Of a DNA stretch of 64,000 nucleotides, positions 34,029 through 43,333 are shown one piece after another. Each line of letters begins with the position of its first letter. Position 1 is the first letter of the stretch. The notes under the pieces were generated by a model. It had not been told where the DNA came from. It did not search any database and saw only the letters and a list, made by a program, of their open reading frames with translations. The stretch is from NCBI GenBank assembly GCA_012516075.1, contig JAAYXE010000180.1, forward strand, positions 1 to 64,000, in the 5' to 3' direction. Source of the DNA: Chloroflexota bacterium (GTDB lineage Bacteria > Chloroflexota > Anaerolineae > Anaerolineales > UBA4823). The translations under genes and the position numbers were made by a program.

Positions 34029-34346
34029 TTACACGCAGCCGGTAGGCTTGGGGAGGCCGGCGATTTTGCAGGCGCCTTTTGCCGGGCCGCTGGGGAACAG
34101 CTCGTAGATGTATTTGAGCTGAAAGCCGGTTTCCTTGCACAGCTTGCGGATCATGGGCGCAATGCCGTACTGCTGGTAGTATTCGCGCAGGTAGTTGATC
34201 ACCTTCCAGTGATCTTCGGTCAATTCATGAACATCCTCGGTCTCAGCGATTGCACGTGCAATTTCTTCATTCCAGCAAGAGGGATCCTGGATGAAGCCAT
34301 CTTCATCAACGTCAATCTCGATTCCCTTTAGGTTAACAATTGGCAT
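34029..34346 (-). CDS. dsrC: DsrC, sulfur-carrier protein of sulfite reduction
   Basis: DsrC carries the sulfite-derived sulfur as a trisulfide between its two C-terminal cysteines, linking DsrAB to the DsrMK membrane complex. The 105-residue protein shows the full family pattern (WNEEIARAIA, LTEDHWKVINYLREYY, IRKLCKETG, LKYIYELFPSGPAKGAC). Both redox cysteines are present: Cys104 is the penultimate residue and Cys93 lies ten residues before it, so it is a true DsrC and not TusE. A perfect GGAGGT precedes the ATG. Confidence 0.97.
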   Translation of the reverse strand: MPIVNLKGIEIDVDEDGFIQDPSCWNEEIARAIAETEDVHELTEDHWKVINYLREYYQQYGIAPMIRKLCKETGFQLKYIYELFPSGPAKGACKIAGLPKPTGCV

Positions 34347-34426
34347 CTGGTTACCTCCGTGTGATCTAGAAACAGGTTCGGTTGGATCTCGCCAGGTCAG
34401 GACGGCGCCGCCGTCAATGACAGTTA

Positions 34427-34642
34427 TCAGCCGGCGCTTTCAACCAGTTTGATAAAGGTGGCTCCGCCGTACGATGTGAATTCAAGGATCCCCGCGTTGA
34501 CCAGTTCGGTCAGCACTTTCTTGGCAGTGCGGTTGTCAAGGTCAAGGGCCTTGGCCACATCGCGGGAGGTCATCATCTTGTTCTTCGTCTGGAAGAGCTC
34601 AACCACTTTATCCTTCAATTCAGTGCTAATTTCTTCAGCCAT
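34427..34642 (-). CDS. dsrD: DsrD, winged-helix partner of DsrAB
   Basis: The 71-residue protein has a winged-helix pattern (LKDKVVELFQTKNKMMTSRDVAKALDLD, then VLTELVNAGILEF and a short wing). DsrD is known as an activator of DsrAB and is found almost only in organisms that use the pathway reductively, so it is a useful marker of direction. It lies between dsrB and dsrC, as in classic dsrABD clusters, with a ribosome binding site (AAAGGAG) just before the ATG. Confidence 0.93.
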   Translation of the reverse strand: MAEEISTELKDKVVELFQTKNKMMTSRDVAKALDLDNRTAKKVLTELVNAGILEFTSYGGATFIKLVESAG

Positions 34643-34729
34643 TCTGGTACTCCTTTCGAACTGCAGCCTTTGGTCCGCTCTGGTGGGGGCGGACGGTGCC
34701 GCCCCCGGCGTTGAGACGGAATGGGAGGC

Positions 34730-35788
34730 TTACCACTTGAAGGCTGGGGTTGAGCGGTGAGTCTCCGATGCGAGGGTGAAGTCGTCGATGAGCTGGGCTT
34801 TGAACTCGATGTTGGTCAGCTCGAAGAAGCGTTCCCAACCGATGCGTTCGATCCACTCACCCATGCGCTCGTGCTTGCGGGCGTGGGTTGCCCAGGTTTC
34901 GACGATGTTCTTGACCGCGTCGGTCACTTCTGGCCAGCGCGGCGGGTTGTTGGGCAGGTAAGGGATAACCAGCCGGGAGAATTTCGGTGGAGTGCGGGCG
35001 CTGGAGATCTTGCCGCCGACCCAGATGGATACGCCGTCGCCGATGGGGTCTGCGAGGGGCATGCCGGGGCACATGGTGTAGCAGTTGCCGCAGTACATGC
35101 AGCGATCCTCATTGACGATCAGCGACTTGTTCTTGGGATCCGGGCGGATAGCGCCGGTGGGGCAGGCTGCGATCACGTTGGGGACTTCGCATTTGGTGCG
35201 GACGGTCTCGTGATCGATCTTCGGCGGCTTGCGGTGGATGCCCAGGATAGCAACGTCGGAGCAGTGCACAGCGCCGCACATGTTCAGACAGCAGGCCAGG
35301 GAGATGCGGCAGTAGGCGGGGAGCTTCATATCGACGAAATATTCGTAGAGCTCATCCATAACCGCCTTAACGATGCCGGATGCATCCGTCGCGGGGGTGT
35401 GGCAGTGGATCCAGCCCTGGGTGTGGACAGGATTGGTGATGGAGTGCCCGGTTCCGCCCACCGGATAGCCGTTGGCCTTCAGGTGCTCGATCAGCGGCTC
35501 AACCTTCGATTTGTCGGAGACCAGGAATTCCAGGTTGTGGCGGCTGGTGAAGCGTACGTAGCCGTCGCAGTACTGATCAGCGATAGCGCAGATATCGCGG
35601 ATCCAGTCCGTGCTCACCAGGCGGCTGGAACCCACACGCACCGTGTAGATTTCATCGCCCGATTCGGCAACATGCCGCAGCAGTCCGGGTTTCACCCTTT
35701 CGTGATACTTCCACTTGCCGTAGTTTTTCGTGATGACGGGCGGGAGCATTTCCCTGTAATCGGGAGGCCCAAAATCTGTCCTTGACAT
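34730..35788 (-). CDS. dsrB: dissimilatory sulfite reductase beta subunit
   Basis: DsrB forms the alpha2beta2 enzyme with DsrA and holds the catalytic sirohaem. The 352-residue protein shows [12 protein letters not shown] (Cys129), [17 protein letters not shown] (Cys166/167, 171, 176) for the sirohaem-linked [4Fe-4S] cluster, and an inserted ferredoxin domain with CPTGAI and [12 protein letters not shown]. The N-terminal TDFGPPDY and a C-terminal WERFFELT region are as usual. Its ATG overlaps the dsrA stop (TAATG), so translation is coupled, which suits a 1:1 complex. Confidence 0.97.
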   Translation of the reverse strand: MSRTDFGPPDYREMLPPVITKNYGKWKYHERVKPGLLRHVAESGDEIYTVRVGSSRLVSTDWIRDICAIADQYCDGYVRFTSRHNLEFLVSDKSKVEPLIEHLKANGYPVGGTGHSITNPVHTQGWIHCHTPATDASGIVKAVMDELYEYFVDMKLPAYCRISLACCLNMCGAVHCSDVAILGIHRKPPKIDHETVRTKCEVPNVIAACPTGAIRPDPKNKSLIVNEDRCMYCGNCYTMCPGMPLADPIGDGVSIWVGGKISSARTPPKFSRLVIPYLPNNPPRWPEVTDAVKNIVETWATHARKHERMGEWIERIGWERFFELTNIEFKAQLIDDFTLASETHRSTPAFKW

Positions 35789-36972
35789 TACTTTACCTCC
35801 TCCGGATCCCAGAAGTAGTAGGGGTTCGCGCGCGGGGCGAAGACCAGCTGCGGTGAGGGCGGCAGATCCAGCGCCTTCAGGAAGTTGCGCATACCGAGGC
35901 GGTTGATCAGTTCGCCCAGCCGTTCGCGCATCTTACCGTTCTCATCCCACCACTCCCAGATATTTTCAATCAGCTCTTTCAACTCGGTGTAAGGTGGCTC
36001 CATCTTCATGAAGGGCACGATGACGTGAGAGAGCAGCGCGCCGTGGACGATCGGGGCTTTGCCGCCGACCAGGATGGTGGCGCCGCGTTCCTTACCCGGT
36101 CTCAGAGCACGCGGCATCTGGTTGATGCAGTGCATGCAGCGGTTGCATTCTTTGTTGTTGATGGTCAGCGTGCGGGTTTCAGGGTTCCAGTGGATGGCCT
36201 CGGTGGGGCACAGATCGACAACCTCGCACTGAATATCGAACCCGGTTGCGGCGTAGTATTCAACGCCTTCGGGGTCGATCTGGATCTCATCGCGCCAGGT
36301 GCCGATAATGGCGATGTCTGAGCGGGGAACGGCTGCTACGCAGTCATTCGGGCAGCCGGAGATTTTGATCTTGGATTTGTAGGGGAACATCGGGCGATGC
36401 AGCTCGTCCTGATATTCCATGGTGATGTCGTACAGCAGATCGAGCGTGTCGATGCAGGCGTACTCACAGCGGGCGGGGCCAACGCAGCAGCTGGGGGTGC
36501 GCATATCGCTGCCGGAACCGCCCAGGTCGAAGTTGATCTCAGCCAGATCGTCGAAGCAGGGCTGAAGCGCGTCCGTGGGGGCGCCGAGCAGAATGATGTC
36601 ACCGGTAGCCCCGTGCATGTTGGTCAGGCCAGAGCCGTGCTTGTCCCAAACATCGCAGAGCTCGCGCAGCTTCTTGGTGTTGTAGAACCAGCCGGAGGGC
36701 TGGTTTACGCGCAGGGTGTGGAATTCGGCTACCGCAGGAAATTCTTCCGGCAGGTCTGAATAGCGGCCGATCACACCACCACCGTAACCCCTCACACCGA
36801 CGATGCCGCCGTGCTTCCAGTGGCCGATTTTATCTACATAGGACCGTTCGAGCTGGCGCAGGAGATCTTTTGCCGATTCTTTCTTCTCTCCGGCTCGTTT
36901 GATCTCCGTTACAAAGCTCGGCCATGGCCCCTTTTCCAGATCGTCCAACAAGGGGGTTTCCGAATCCGACAT
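35788..36972 (-). CDS. dsrA: dissimilatory sulfite reductase alpha subunit
   Basis: DsrA with DsrB reduces sulfite with electrons and DsrC in the cytoplasm. The 394-residue protein has [22 protein letters not shown], the sirohaem-side cysteines in [15 protein letters not shown] (Cys163, Cys169, Cys173) and SGCPNDC (Cys207, Cys211), then an inserted ferredoxin domain with CPTEAIHW and [12 protein letters not shown]. The ATG at 36972 has GGAGGT seven bases upstream; the ATG at 36987 would overlap that site. Its stop overlaps the dsrB start. It is the first enzyme gene after the YeiH-type transporter. Confidence 0.97.
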   Translation of the reverse strand: MSDSETPLLDDLEKGPWPSFVTEIKRAGEKKESAKDLLRQLERSYVDKIGHWKHGGIVGVRGYGGGVIGRYSDLPEEFPAVAEFHTLRVNQPSGWFYNTKKLRELCDVWDKHGSGLTNMHGATGDIILLGAPTDALQPCFDDLAEINFDLGGSGSDMRTPSCCVGPARCEYACIDTLDLLYDITMEYQDELHRPMFPYKSKIKISGCPNDCVAAVPRSDIAIIGTWRDEIQIDPEGVEYYAATGFDIQCEVVDLCPTEAIHWNPETRTLTINNKECNRCMHCINQMPRALRPGKERGATILVGGKAPIVHGALLSHVIVPFMKMEPPYTELKELIENIWEWWDENGKMRERLGELINRLGMRNFLKALDLPPSPQLVFAPRANPYYFWDPEEVK

Positions 36973-37021
36973 GTGAAGTACCTCCATACAAGGATTTGAT
37001 CAGGTTATTCAGGTCTCAGCG

Positions 37022-37051
37022 CCTGGGGGGCCTGGGTACCGGCCCCCCAGG
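37022..37051. other. perfect 11-bp hairpin before dsrA
   Basis: Bases 37022-37032 pair perfectly with 37041-37051 (CCTGGGGGGCC and its complement) around an 8-base loop. It lies between the transporter stop and dsrA, 50 bp upstream of the dsrA ATG. There is no U-tract on either strand, so it is more likely an mRNA-stability or processing hairpin at the 5' end of a dsrAB message than a terminator. Confidence 0.6.
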
Positions 37052-37090
37052 TGTTTGATCTGAAACCGTGATCCTGTGAAAGGATCAGCC

Positions 37091-38197
37091 TTACAGAGCG
37101 CCAGCCGGGATCGGCAGCAGGTATCCGAAGATGATCCAGGAGACTGCCAGGGCAAGCACCGTGTTGAAGAGGGTCACGATCAGGTAAACGATGACCGGAG
37201 ACCAGCCCATCTTCTTGAACTCGCCAGCGGAGAGTTCAAGGCCCATGCAGACGAAGGCCAGGCAGAAGGCCCAGTCTTTCATAGCGGAGATGGCCGAAGC
37301 AGCATCCGAACCCTTTTCGATCACGCCGAAGGTGAAGAGCAGGGAAGCAAAGATGAAGCCCAGGACGAACTTGGGGAAGCGCTTCCAGATCACCGAAGCG
37401 CTGGGGCGTTCCTTCTTTCCTTCCACCACAGTGCTGAAGTAGAGGGCCAGACCGAAGGCTACGAAGCCGATAAGTGCGTTCTGAGTCTGCTTGACGATCG
37501 AGGCAATCTGCTGGGCCTGTTCGCCGTACATGGTGCCAGCGCCGACCACCGCAGCGGTGGTGTCGACGTTGCCGCCGAACCAGGCGCCTGCAACCGGCTC
37601 AGGCAGGCCGAGCGCACCAGCGATCAGGGGAGCGATCACCATCAGGGGCAGAGCGGTGACGATCACCAGGGCGGTGATGTAGGTGATCTCTTCCTTCTTG
37701 GCCAGCACGGAACCGGCAGCAGCAATGGCCGCGGACACACCGCAGATGGACACAGCGGTGGACATGACAGCGCGCAGGGTATCGGACAGGCCGAACTTAC
37801 CACCCAGCCACCAGGAGAAGAAGTAAACCGCGGTGACCATGATGACGCCCTGAACGATGGCGCCGGCAGCAGCGGTGACGATGGTCTTGAAGCTGATGGT
37901 CGTACCGAGCAGGACCAGGCCGACTTTCAGGAAGAGCTCCGTGCGGAAGCCGGATTTAATCGATTCGTAGGTGCCAGTGGCTTTCAGGATGCCGTTAGCG
38001 ACCAGGCCGATGAGCGCTGCCCAGAGCGGGTATTCCAGAGCTTTCCCGGGGATGCCCAGGGGCAGTTCGAGCCCGTAAACGGCCAGTTTAGCCCAGCGCG
38101 CCAGGAAAGCGAGGATAACGACGACGATAACACCGGCGATGAAACCGGCGGTCGAGCTTTTATTCTCTGCGGGTTGGCTAACACTAGATGTAGTCAT
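37091..38197 (-). CDS. YeiH-family (PF03601) putative sulfate exporter-type transporter
   Basis: The 368-residue protein has about ten membrane helices and family features such as GLVLLGTTISFK, the SICGVSAAIAA helix and GAWFGGNVDTTAAVVGAGTMYG. The family is annotated as putative sulfate or organosulfur exporters; the true substrate is rarely tested. GGAGAAAC precedes the ATG. A 32-codon membrane micro-ORF lies 33 bp upstream and dsrA 118 bp downstream on the same strand, so it likely moves a sulfur oxyanion (sulfite, sulfate or similar) for the sulfite-reducing system. Confidence 0.85.
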   Translation of the reverse strand: MTTSSVSQPAENKSSTAGFIAGVIVVVILAFLARWAKLAVYGLELPLGIPGKALEYPLWAALIGLVANGILKATGTYESIKSGFRTELFLKVGLVLLGTTISFKTIVTAAAGAIVQGVIMVTAVYFFSWWLGGKFGLSDTLRAVMSTAVSICGVSAAIAAAGSVLAKKEEITYITALVIVTALPLMVIAPLIAGALGLPEPVAGAWFGGNVDTTAAVVGAGTMYGEQAQQIASIVKQTQNALIGFVAFGLALYFSTVVEGKKERPSASVIWKRFPKFVLGFIFASLLFTFGVIEKGSDAASAISAMKDWAFCLAFVCMGLELSAGEFKKMGWSPVIVYLIVTLFNTVLALAVSWIIFGYLLPIPAGAL

Positions 38198-38230
38198 TTC
38201 TGTTTCTCCTTACTTGCTTTTTGCCTTTCT

Positions 38231-38329
38231 TTAGAAAATCATCCACGCAGGAGAGATCAGCCCGATCATCGCTAGGGCTATGAGCGCGAAGGCTACAATG
38301 ACAGAGAGCCAGTCCTCATTGATTTTCAT
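38231..38329 (-). CDS. 32-residue membrane micro-protein upstream of the transporter
   Basis: A short frame begins MKINEDWLSVIV and ends ISPAWMIF, almost wholly one membrane helix after six polar residues. A strong AAGGAG lies at a proper distance from the ATG. It is the first gene of the dsr run, 33 bp before the YeiH-type transporter. The context suggests a small partner subunit of the transporter. No family is recognised; its size makes a chance frame possible, but the ribosome binding site and hydrophobic pattern argue for a gene. Confidence 0.65.
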   Translation of the reverse strand: MKINEDWLSVIVAFALIALAMIGLISPAWMIF

Positions 38330-38697
38330 TCTTGTTTCTCCTTACTGCAGAACTTTGAAAATATGAGTGAGACGTACAAAAGTGGATAGAGACGATCAGT
38401 GGTACAGAAATGTATAATCGCACCTCCTTGGCTGTCCCTGTGAAGGGTGGTGAGGAACCCCGGGACAGGCGGCGTAACGTAATGTAAAGGCCCTGCGAAC
38501 AGGCCTGACTATTCAATTCGTCCTTTTACTGGCTCAACTTGCTCTCATTGTACATAGCTTCACAATCCAGGGAAATAGGATGAGTTCTTATTTTCTTCTA
38601 AGAAAAGGCTTAAGTTTTAGTAAGCCGGTTGGGTGAATGCCTGTATATGGGGGTGGGATGCCTCTGCTGGCCTGTATCTGGCGTGTGAGCGGTGCTT
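38330..38697 (-). promoter_or_regulatory. leader and promoter region of the dsr run
   Basis: This 368-bp stretch must hold the main promoter of the dsr operon, since a terminator lies just upstream at 38698-38734. I see no convincing -35/-10 pair. A 7-bp inverted repeat CTGTCCC/GGGACAG (38432-38438 and 38462-38468) and a shorter AGGCC-type palindrome near 38486-38505 lie within it. They could be an operator or a leader fold. Confidence 0.4.
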
Positions 38698-38734
38698 AAA
38701 TAAAAAGAGACCGGAAGTCTCATTCCGGTCTCTT
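38698..38734 (-). terminator. intrinsic terminator after the membrane protein gene
   Basis: A perfect 12-bp stem (38705-38716 with 38723-38734, 6-base loop) is followed on the minus strand by TTTTTATTT. It lies 21 bp past the stop of the gene at 38756-39184 and insulates the dsr operon from transcription of the tal-pgi unit. Confidence 0.92.
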
Positions 38735-38755
38735 AATAACGGATTAAGTTCTGGG

Positions 38756-39184
38756 TTACTGTTTGGTCCGGGACGGGTCTGGCTGCCTGCGGATGCCGCG
38801 AACGTAATGCGCGCCCACCAGGATCACGCCCAGGGCGGCGGCGATAAAGCCCACGATCTGCAGCGCGACGCTCTGACCGGACAGGATCATCCAGTCGGCC
38901 ACCATCAGCAGGGCCCAGCCCGCGGTCAGCGACCATTTTTCCTGCAGGGCATTCGAAGCCGCGAAGCTGAACAGCAGAAAGAGGGTGCCGACAACGATCT
39001 GGTTCTCCATCGAACCAAACAAATCGATATCCAGGGCCCAGGCGCCAATGAGCATCACGCCGATGAGCAGCGGCACGAGAGTCAGACTGAGCAGGAAGCG
39101 CCTCCAGCGCGGCCACTGCGACGGGTTTTGCTGGCGCCTGGCAGCAGCTTTTGATTGTGTTTTTTGTGAGCGTTTAGCGGTCAT
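38756..39184 (-). CDS. small membrane protein of unknown function
   Basis: The 142-residue protein has a basic N-terminal 30 residues and four hydrophobic segments (about 30-50, 62-80, 86-102, 107-127), then a basic tail. I do not recognise a family. It starts 6 bp after the stop of the tal-pgi fusion and precedes a strong terminator, so it is probably cotranscribed with that gene. The basic ends suggest that both termini stay in the cytoplasm. Confidence 0.65.
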   Translation of the reverse strand: MTAKRSQKTQSKAAARRQQNPSQWPRWRRFLLSLTLVPLLIGVMLIGAWALDIDLFGSMENQIVVGTLFLLFSFAASNALQEKWSLTAGWALLMVADWMILSGQSVALQIVGFIAAALGVILVGAHYVRGIRRQPDPSRTKQ

Positions 39185-39190
39185 GCCTGA

Positions 39191-42061
39191 TCATTCCTTG
39201 TTACCCTGGACATATTCGGTCAGTTTTCGTATAGCCGTGACCGGGTCGCCGGCGATGTGCACGCGCAGCACCTTCCGGCCGGCGTCGAGCAGCGCCTGAC
39301 GGTCGCCCAGAGCCTGGGCCAGCTCGAGGACGCCGAAGGTCATGGGGCTTTCCGCCCGGCCGGCTTCTTCGGGGATGCCGATATCCCGGGCCGGGTCGAT
39401 GGTAAGCTGCAGGAACAACCCCCGGCCGGCATCTCCTTTATGGAGCTGTCCGGTGGAGTGGAGGAAGCGGGGGCCAAACCCCACGGTGGCCGCCAGGTGA
39501 TAGCGGTCGCGGATCTGGGCACGCAGCGCCTGCAGTGCTGCTTCGCTTTCTTCCGTGGCCGGGATAAAGGCCTGGATGGCCACGTAGGCGTCTGGTCCGC
39601 CCTGGCTCAGGAAGGCCGTCAGGGCCTCGTGAGTGGTCTGGGGGAGGCTGTCTGTACTCGATGGCAGATCCTCCGGGCGGGCGTATACACGCAGGCTGTC
39701 CTGGCTGATGAGTGGAGAATCCTCAGGCAGGCGGCCGGCCTGGCGGTAGGCGGCCATCATCTCGCGGGCGCGCACTTTTGCACTCTCCACATCCGGCTGG
39801 TCGAAGGGATTGATCCCCAGCCGCCAGCCGGCGACGGCGGTAGCCAGCTCCCAGAGCAGGAACTGGCCGCCCAGGTCGTAGCGGTCGTTCAGGTACAGGC
39901 GCACGACCGGGTAGCTGCTGTCCTCCAGGCGCTTCAAGCCGATCAGATCAGCAGCAGGGTCATCCTGGAGCTGGATGGAGACAAACAGGCGGTCTTGCCC
40001 GTACACGGCCGGCCTGCCGAGGGGCTCGCCTACCACAGGTAGGATGCCCCGGCCAGCTTTGCCAGTGCTCTCGGCGATCAACTGCTCCACCCAGTCTCCA
40101 AAGCTGGCGATGGAGGGAGAGAGCACGAAAGTCAGTTTGTCCCTCCCGTTCAGAGCGCCGGCTCCCATGATCACCCCAAGCTGCAGAGCGGGGTTCTCCT
40201 GAGGCGGGACCTGCGGGCTGCAGGCAGCGGCCATGCGGCGGGCGCTGGCGATCAGACGGTCGATGTCCACTCCTGCCAGGGCAGCCGGCACCAGGCCGAA
40301 GTAAGAAAGGGCCGAGTAGCGCCCGCCGATATCCGGGTCATTCAGGAAGATCTCCCGGAAGCCGTACTCCCGGGCCATTTTTTCGAGACCGCTGCCGGGG
40401 TCGGTGATGGCCACAAAATGCCGGCCCACCTCCGAAGGTGTTCCTTTCCCGTCCTCATGTTTCAACACGGCTGCGGTTACGTTGTAGTAGTATTTGAACA
40501 GGGAAAGCGTCTCTACCGTGCCGCCCGATTTGGTGGAAACGATGAACAGGGTGCGCGCCGGGTGGATGCGCTCGCTGATCGCTCCGATCGCGGTGGGGTC
40601 TGTAGTGTCAACGACCGTCAGCGGCAGACCGGCGCCGGTGAAGGTGCGTGCGAACAGCTCGGGCGCCAGGCTGGACCCGCCCATACCCAGCAGCAGGACC
40701 TGTTCGAACCCCTCCTGTTTAATTTGATCTGCGAAGCGGGTGATCAGGCTGGTGTCCACGCGATCGTAAATATCCAGCCATCCCAGGCGGTTGGTGATTT
40801 CACGCGGGCTGTCGCTCCAGACGGTGTGGTCACGCTCCCAGATGCGCCTCATAATGTTCTGGGAAGCGGCATCTTCCAGGGTGCGCGACACTTCGGGGGT
40901 CTCGCTGTAGGAGCCCAGGGTCTTCGCCAACGGGCGCCATCCGGGCTGCAGCCGGCGGCGCTTGTCGATAATGCTCTCGATCAGCGCTTCAAAGGATTTC
41001 GCAAATGCGGCCACGCCCTCTTCCTCGAGTTCCCAGGTGACCTGTTCCATCGAGATCCCCAGGCTTTTCAGCGACTGGAGCACAGAACGCTGGCCATCGT
41101 AATCCTCCGCCCGGATGGTGCGTACCACCTCGCCGTGGTCTTCAAAGGCTTCCAGCGTATCCGTGGGCAGGGTGTTTACGGTGTGGGGGGCAATCAGCTC
41201 TTGGACGTAGAGGATATCCGAGTACTGCGGGTTCTTGGTGCTGGTCGAGGCCCACAGCGGCCGCTGCGGGCGGGCGCCTTTAGCCCGCAGACCAGCGAAC
41301 CGGGGGCCGTTGAAGACGGATTCGAACTGCTGGTAGGCAAGACGCGCATTCGCCACCGCCGCCTGCCCGCGCAGGCTGGCTGCCAGCTCCGCCTGCGGGC
41401 CCTCGCGGCGCATGATCTCCTCCAGCAGGCGGTCCACTTTGGTGTCCACCCGGGAGACGAAGAAGGACGCCACCGAGGCGATCGAATCCAGCGGCAGTCC
41501 CTCCCCGGCGCGTATTTCCAGGCCTTTCAGGTAGGCTTCGATCACTTCCGCATAGCGGTTGAGGGAGAAGATCAGGGTGACATTGACATTGATGCCCTCA
41601 GCAATGGCCTGCGTGATGGCCGGCAGCCCTTCCCTGGTGGCCGGAATTTTGATCATCAGGTTCGGCCGGTCCACCTGCTTCCACAGGCGGCGCGCTTCCG
41701 CCAGCGTCCCTGCGGTATCGCGGGCCAGCAGCGGGTTGACCTCCAGGCTGACATAACCGTCCTCGCCGGCGGTCTTTTCGTACACCGGGAAGAATAAATC
41801 GGCCGCGCTGCGAATATCTTCCACGACCAGAGCGTTATAGATTTCATCGATGGAGGCATCCGCGGCGATCAGGTCTTTCATCGCCTCGTCATAGTCTTCG
41901 CTCTGCCCGATGGCTTTTTCAAAAATCGAAGGGTTCGAAGTCAGTCCCCGCAGGCCCCGGTCGATCAGGCGCTGCAGGCCGCCGCTGGTGATGAAGGAGC
42001 GGCGGATGTAATCGAGCCAGACAGCCTGGCCCAGACTGGCAAGTTCTTCCATCTTACTCAT
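39191..42061 (-). CDS. tal-pgi: transaldolase / glucose-6-phosphate isomerase fusion
   Basis: A 956-residue bifunctional enzyme linking the non-oxidative pentose phosphate path and glycolysis. Residues 1 to about 370 are transaldolase: LTSNPSIFEKAI, the Schiff-base lysine in LMIKIPAT, and RPLWASTSTKNP. From about 400 on it is a phosphoglucose isomerase with two SIS subdomains (LLGMGGSSLAPEL, VSTKSGGTVETLS, FVAITDPGS). Such fusions occur in several bacterial groups, including Chloroflexota and cyanobacteria. The ATG at 42061 is preferred to the TTG before it. The decayed debranching enzyme gene lies directly upstream. Confidence 0.93.
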   Translation of the reverse strand: MSKMEELASLGQAVWLDYIRRSFITSGGLQRLIDRGLRGLTSNPSIFEKAIGQSEDYDEAMKDLIAADASIDEIYNALVVEDIRSAADLFFPVYEKTAGEDGYVSLEVNPLLARDTAGTLAEARRLWKQVDRPNLMIKIPATREGLPAITQAIAEGINVNVTLIFSLNRYAEVIEAYLKGLEIRAGEGLPLDSIASVASFFVSRVDTKVDRLLEEIMRREGPQAELAASLRGQAAVANARLAYQQFESVFNGPRFAGLRAKGARPQRPLWASTSTKNPQYSDILYVQELIAPHTVNTLPTDTLEAFEDHGEVVRTIRAEDYDGQRSVLQSLKSLGISMEQVTWELEEEGVAAFAKSFEALIESIIDKRRRLQPGWRPLAKTLGSYSETPEVSRTLEDAASQNIMRRIWERDHTVWSDSPREITNRLGWLDIYDRVDTSLITRFADQIKQEGFEQVLLLGMGGSSLAPELFARTFTGAGLPLTVVDTTDPTAIGAISERIHPARTLFIVSTKSGGTVETLSLFKYYYNVTAAVLKHEDGKGTPSEVGRHFVAITDPGSGLEKMAREYGFREIFLNDPDIGGRYSALSYFGLVPAALAGVDIDRLIASARRMAAACSPQVPPQENPALQLGVIMGAGALNGRDKLTFVLSPSIASFGDWVEQLIAESTGKAGRGILPVVGEPLGRPAVYGQDRLFVSIQLQDDPAADLIGLKRLEDSSYPVVRLYLNDRYDLGGQFLLWELATAVAGWRLGINPFDQPDVESAKVRAREMMAAYRQAGRLPEDSPLISQDSLRVYARPEDLPSSTDSLPQTTHEALTAFLSQGGPDAYVAIQAFIPATEESEAALQALRAQIRDRYHLAATVGFGPRFLHSTGQLHKGDAGRGLFLQLTIDPARDIGIPEEAGRAESPMTFGVLELAQALGDRQALLDAGRKVLRVHIAGDPVTAIRKLTEYVQGNKE

Positions 42062-42160
42062 CAATAATCATCTCCATCATTTTCAGAATACCCGCAGCGG
42101 TGTATTGGTTATGAAAATCTGGACCTGCTGCGGACGGTAATTTGCAATGCCAGCTCGCGC

Positions 42161-43266
42161 TCAGCCCGTCCTGCTCTGAGAGGCGGCCTGGATTTCGGCC
42201 AGCGCCTGTCGTACTTCAGCCGCGCTCCAGGCCTGTGCAAAACAGCCCTCCGGCGCATGGGATGGGTCGGCGTTAAAGACTTCGTCCAGTGTCCCCAGTC
42301 CGGCTTCCTCCAGGTGACCCAGCAGGGGCTGGAGCAGAGCACAGGCTGCCTGGGGATCGTTGTGAACCCGCAGGTAAGCGCTGATGAAGGGGCCGGTCAG
42401 CCAGGCCCAGACAGTGCCCTGGTGGTAGGCGCTGTCGCGCTGCTTCAAATCACCGCGATAGCGGCCCTGGTACCCGGGCTCGCCCGGCGCCAGGCTGCGC
42501 AGGCCGAAGGGGGTGAGCAGGTGACGGGCGCAGATGTCCACCACGCCGCGCTGGCAGTCCGCGTTCAGCGGGCTGTGCGGCAGTGAGACCGCGAAGATCT
42601 GGTTGGGGCGCAGCAGGGATCGCAGCCTGCAGGGCCGTCGATCACATCGTAACAGCAGCCCCTTTCTGCGTTCCAGAAGCGCGCAAACCCCTGGCGGGCT
42701 TTCTTTGCGGCCTGCTCAAACGGCTCGTCCGGCTGGTTCAACCAGCGGGAAAAAGCCGCCAGAATTTTTAAAGCGTTCTACCACAGCGCGTTGATCTCAA
42801 CCGGTTTTCCGGTGCGCGGTGTGACGACCCAGCTCTCGTACCTGGCGTCCAACCAGGTGCGCTGCAGCTCCTCTTCTCCAGCGTAGAGCAGCCCATCGCC
42901 GGAATCCACATGAATGTTGCAACGCGTGCCGCGCTGGTAATTGTGGCAGATCTCCAGCAGCAGAGGGGACGGCTCTTCCAGCAGCGAGGGGTCGTGGACA
43001 GCGCTCAATTACCGGCGCAGCGCTTCAAAAAACAACAGCGAAGCATCTACCGTATTATATTCCGGAACCTGCCCTTCGTCGGCAAACCGGTTGGGAAGCA
43101 TGTCTATGTCGATAAAGCTGGCGAAGGTGCTCAGGATGCGCCGGGCAGTCTCCGGGCGTCCAGCGACCGTTCCACTGGCGCAGCCCATGGCCCCATTGGT
43201 GACCAGCCACTCCCTGCGTCCGGAGGCCTCCAGATCGGTGCACCCTGCCCGGTCCAGATCGATCAT
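42161..43266 (-). pseudogene. glycogen debranching enzyme remnant (deleted, two stops, frameshift)
   Basis: Pieces of one glycogen debranching/amylo-alpha-1,6-glucosidase gene can be followed along the minus strand. The first 35-40 residues (MIDLDRAGCTDLEASG...) jump straight to a C-terminal part (RRILSTFASFIDI...PEYNTVDASL), so several hundred codons are missing. In-frame TAA at 43009-43011 and TAG at 42778-42780 each replace a tyrosine expected in FEALRRY and NALWYNAL. Near 42615-42640 the frame shifts, and the end (QRDSAYHQGTVWAWL) is read in another frame to 42161. This is a broken gene; assembly error is the alternative for the point defects but not for the deletion. Confidence 0.88.
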
Positions 43267-43333
43267 CGCGCTGCTGCTCCCGGCGTTCGAACAGGCTAAT
43301 GATACTCTACTTTATACGGCCGCCGGCGGAGGC

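Noticed and set aside
40418-41797. Long plus-strand reading frame opposite tal-pgi
   Set aside because: It is a shadow of the tal-pgi codon pattern: no family features, no ribosome binding site, and the minus-strand gene is certain.
42778-43011. Stop-codon recoding (TAA and TAG read as Tyr) in the debranching gene
   Set aside because: The same gene also has a large deletion and a frameshift, so decay explains it; other genes in the window end normally at TAA and TAG.
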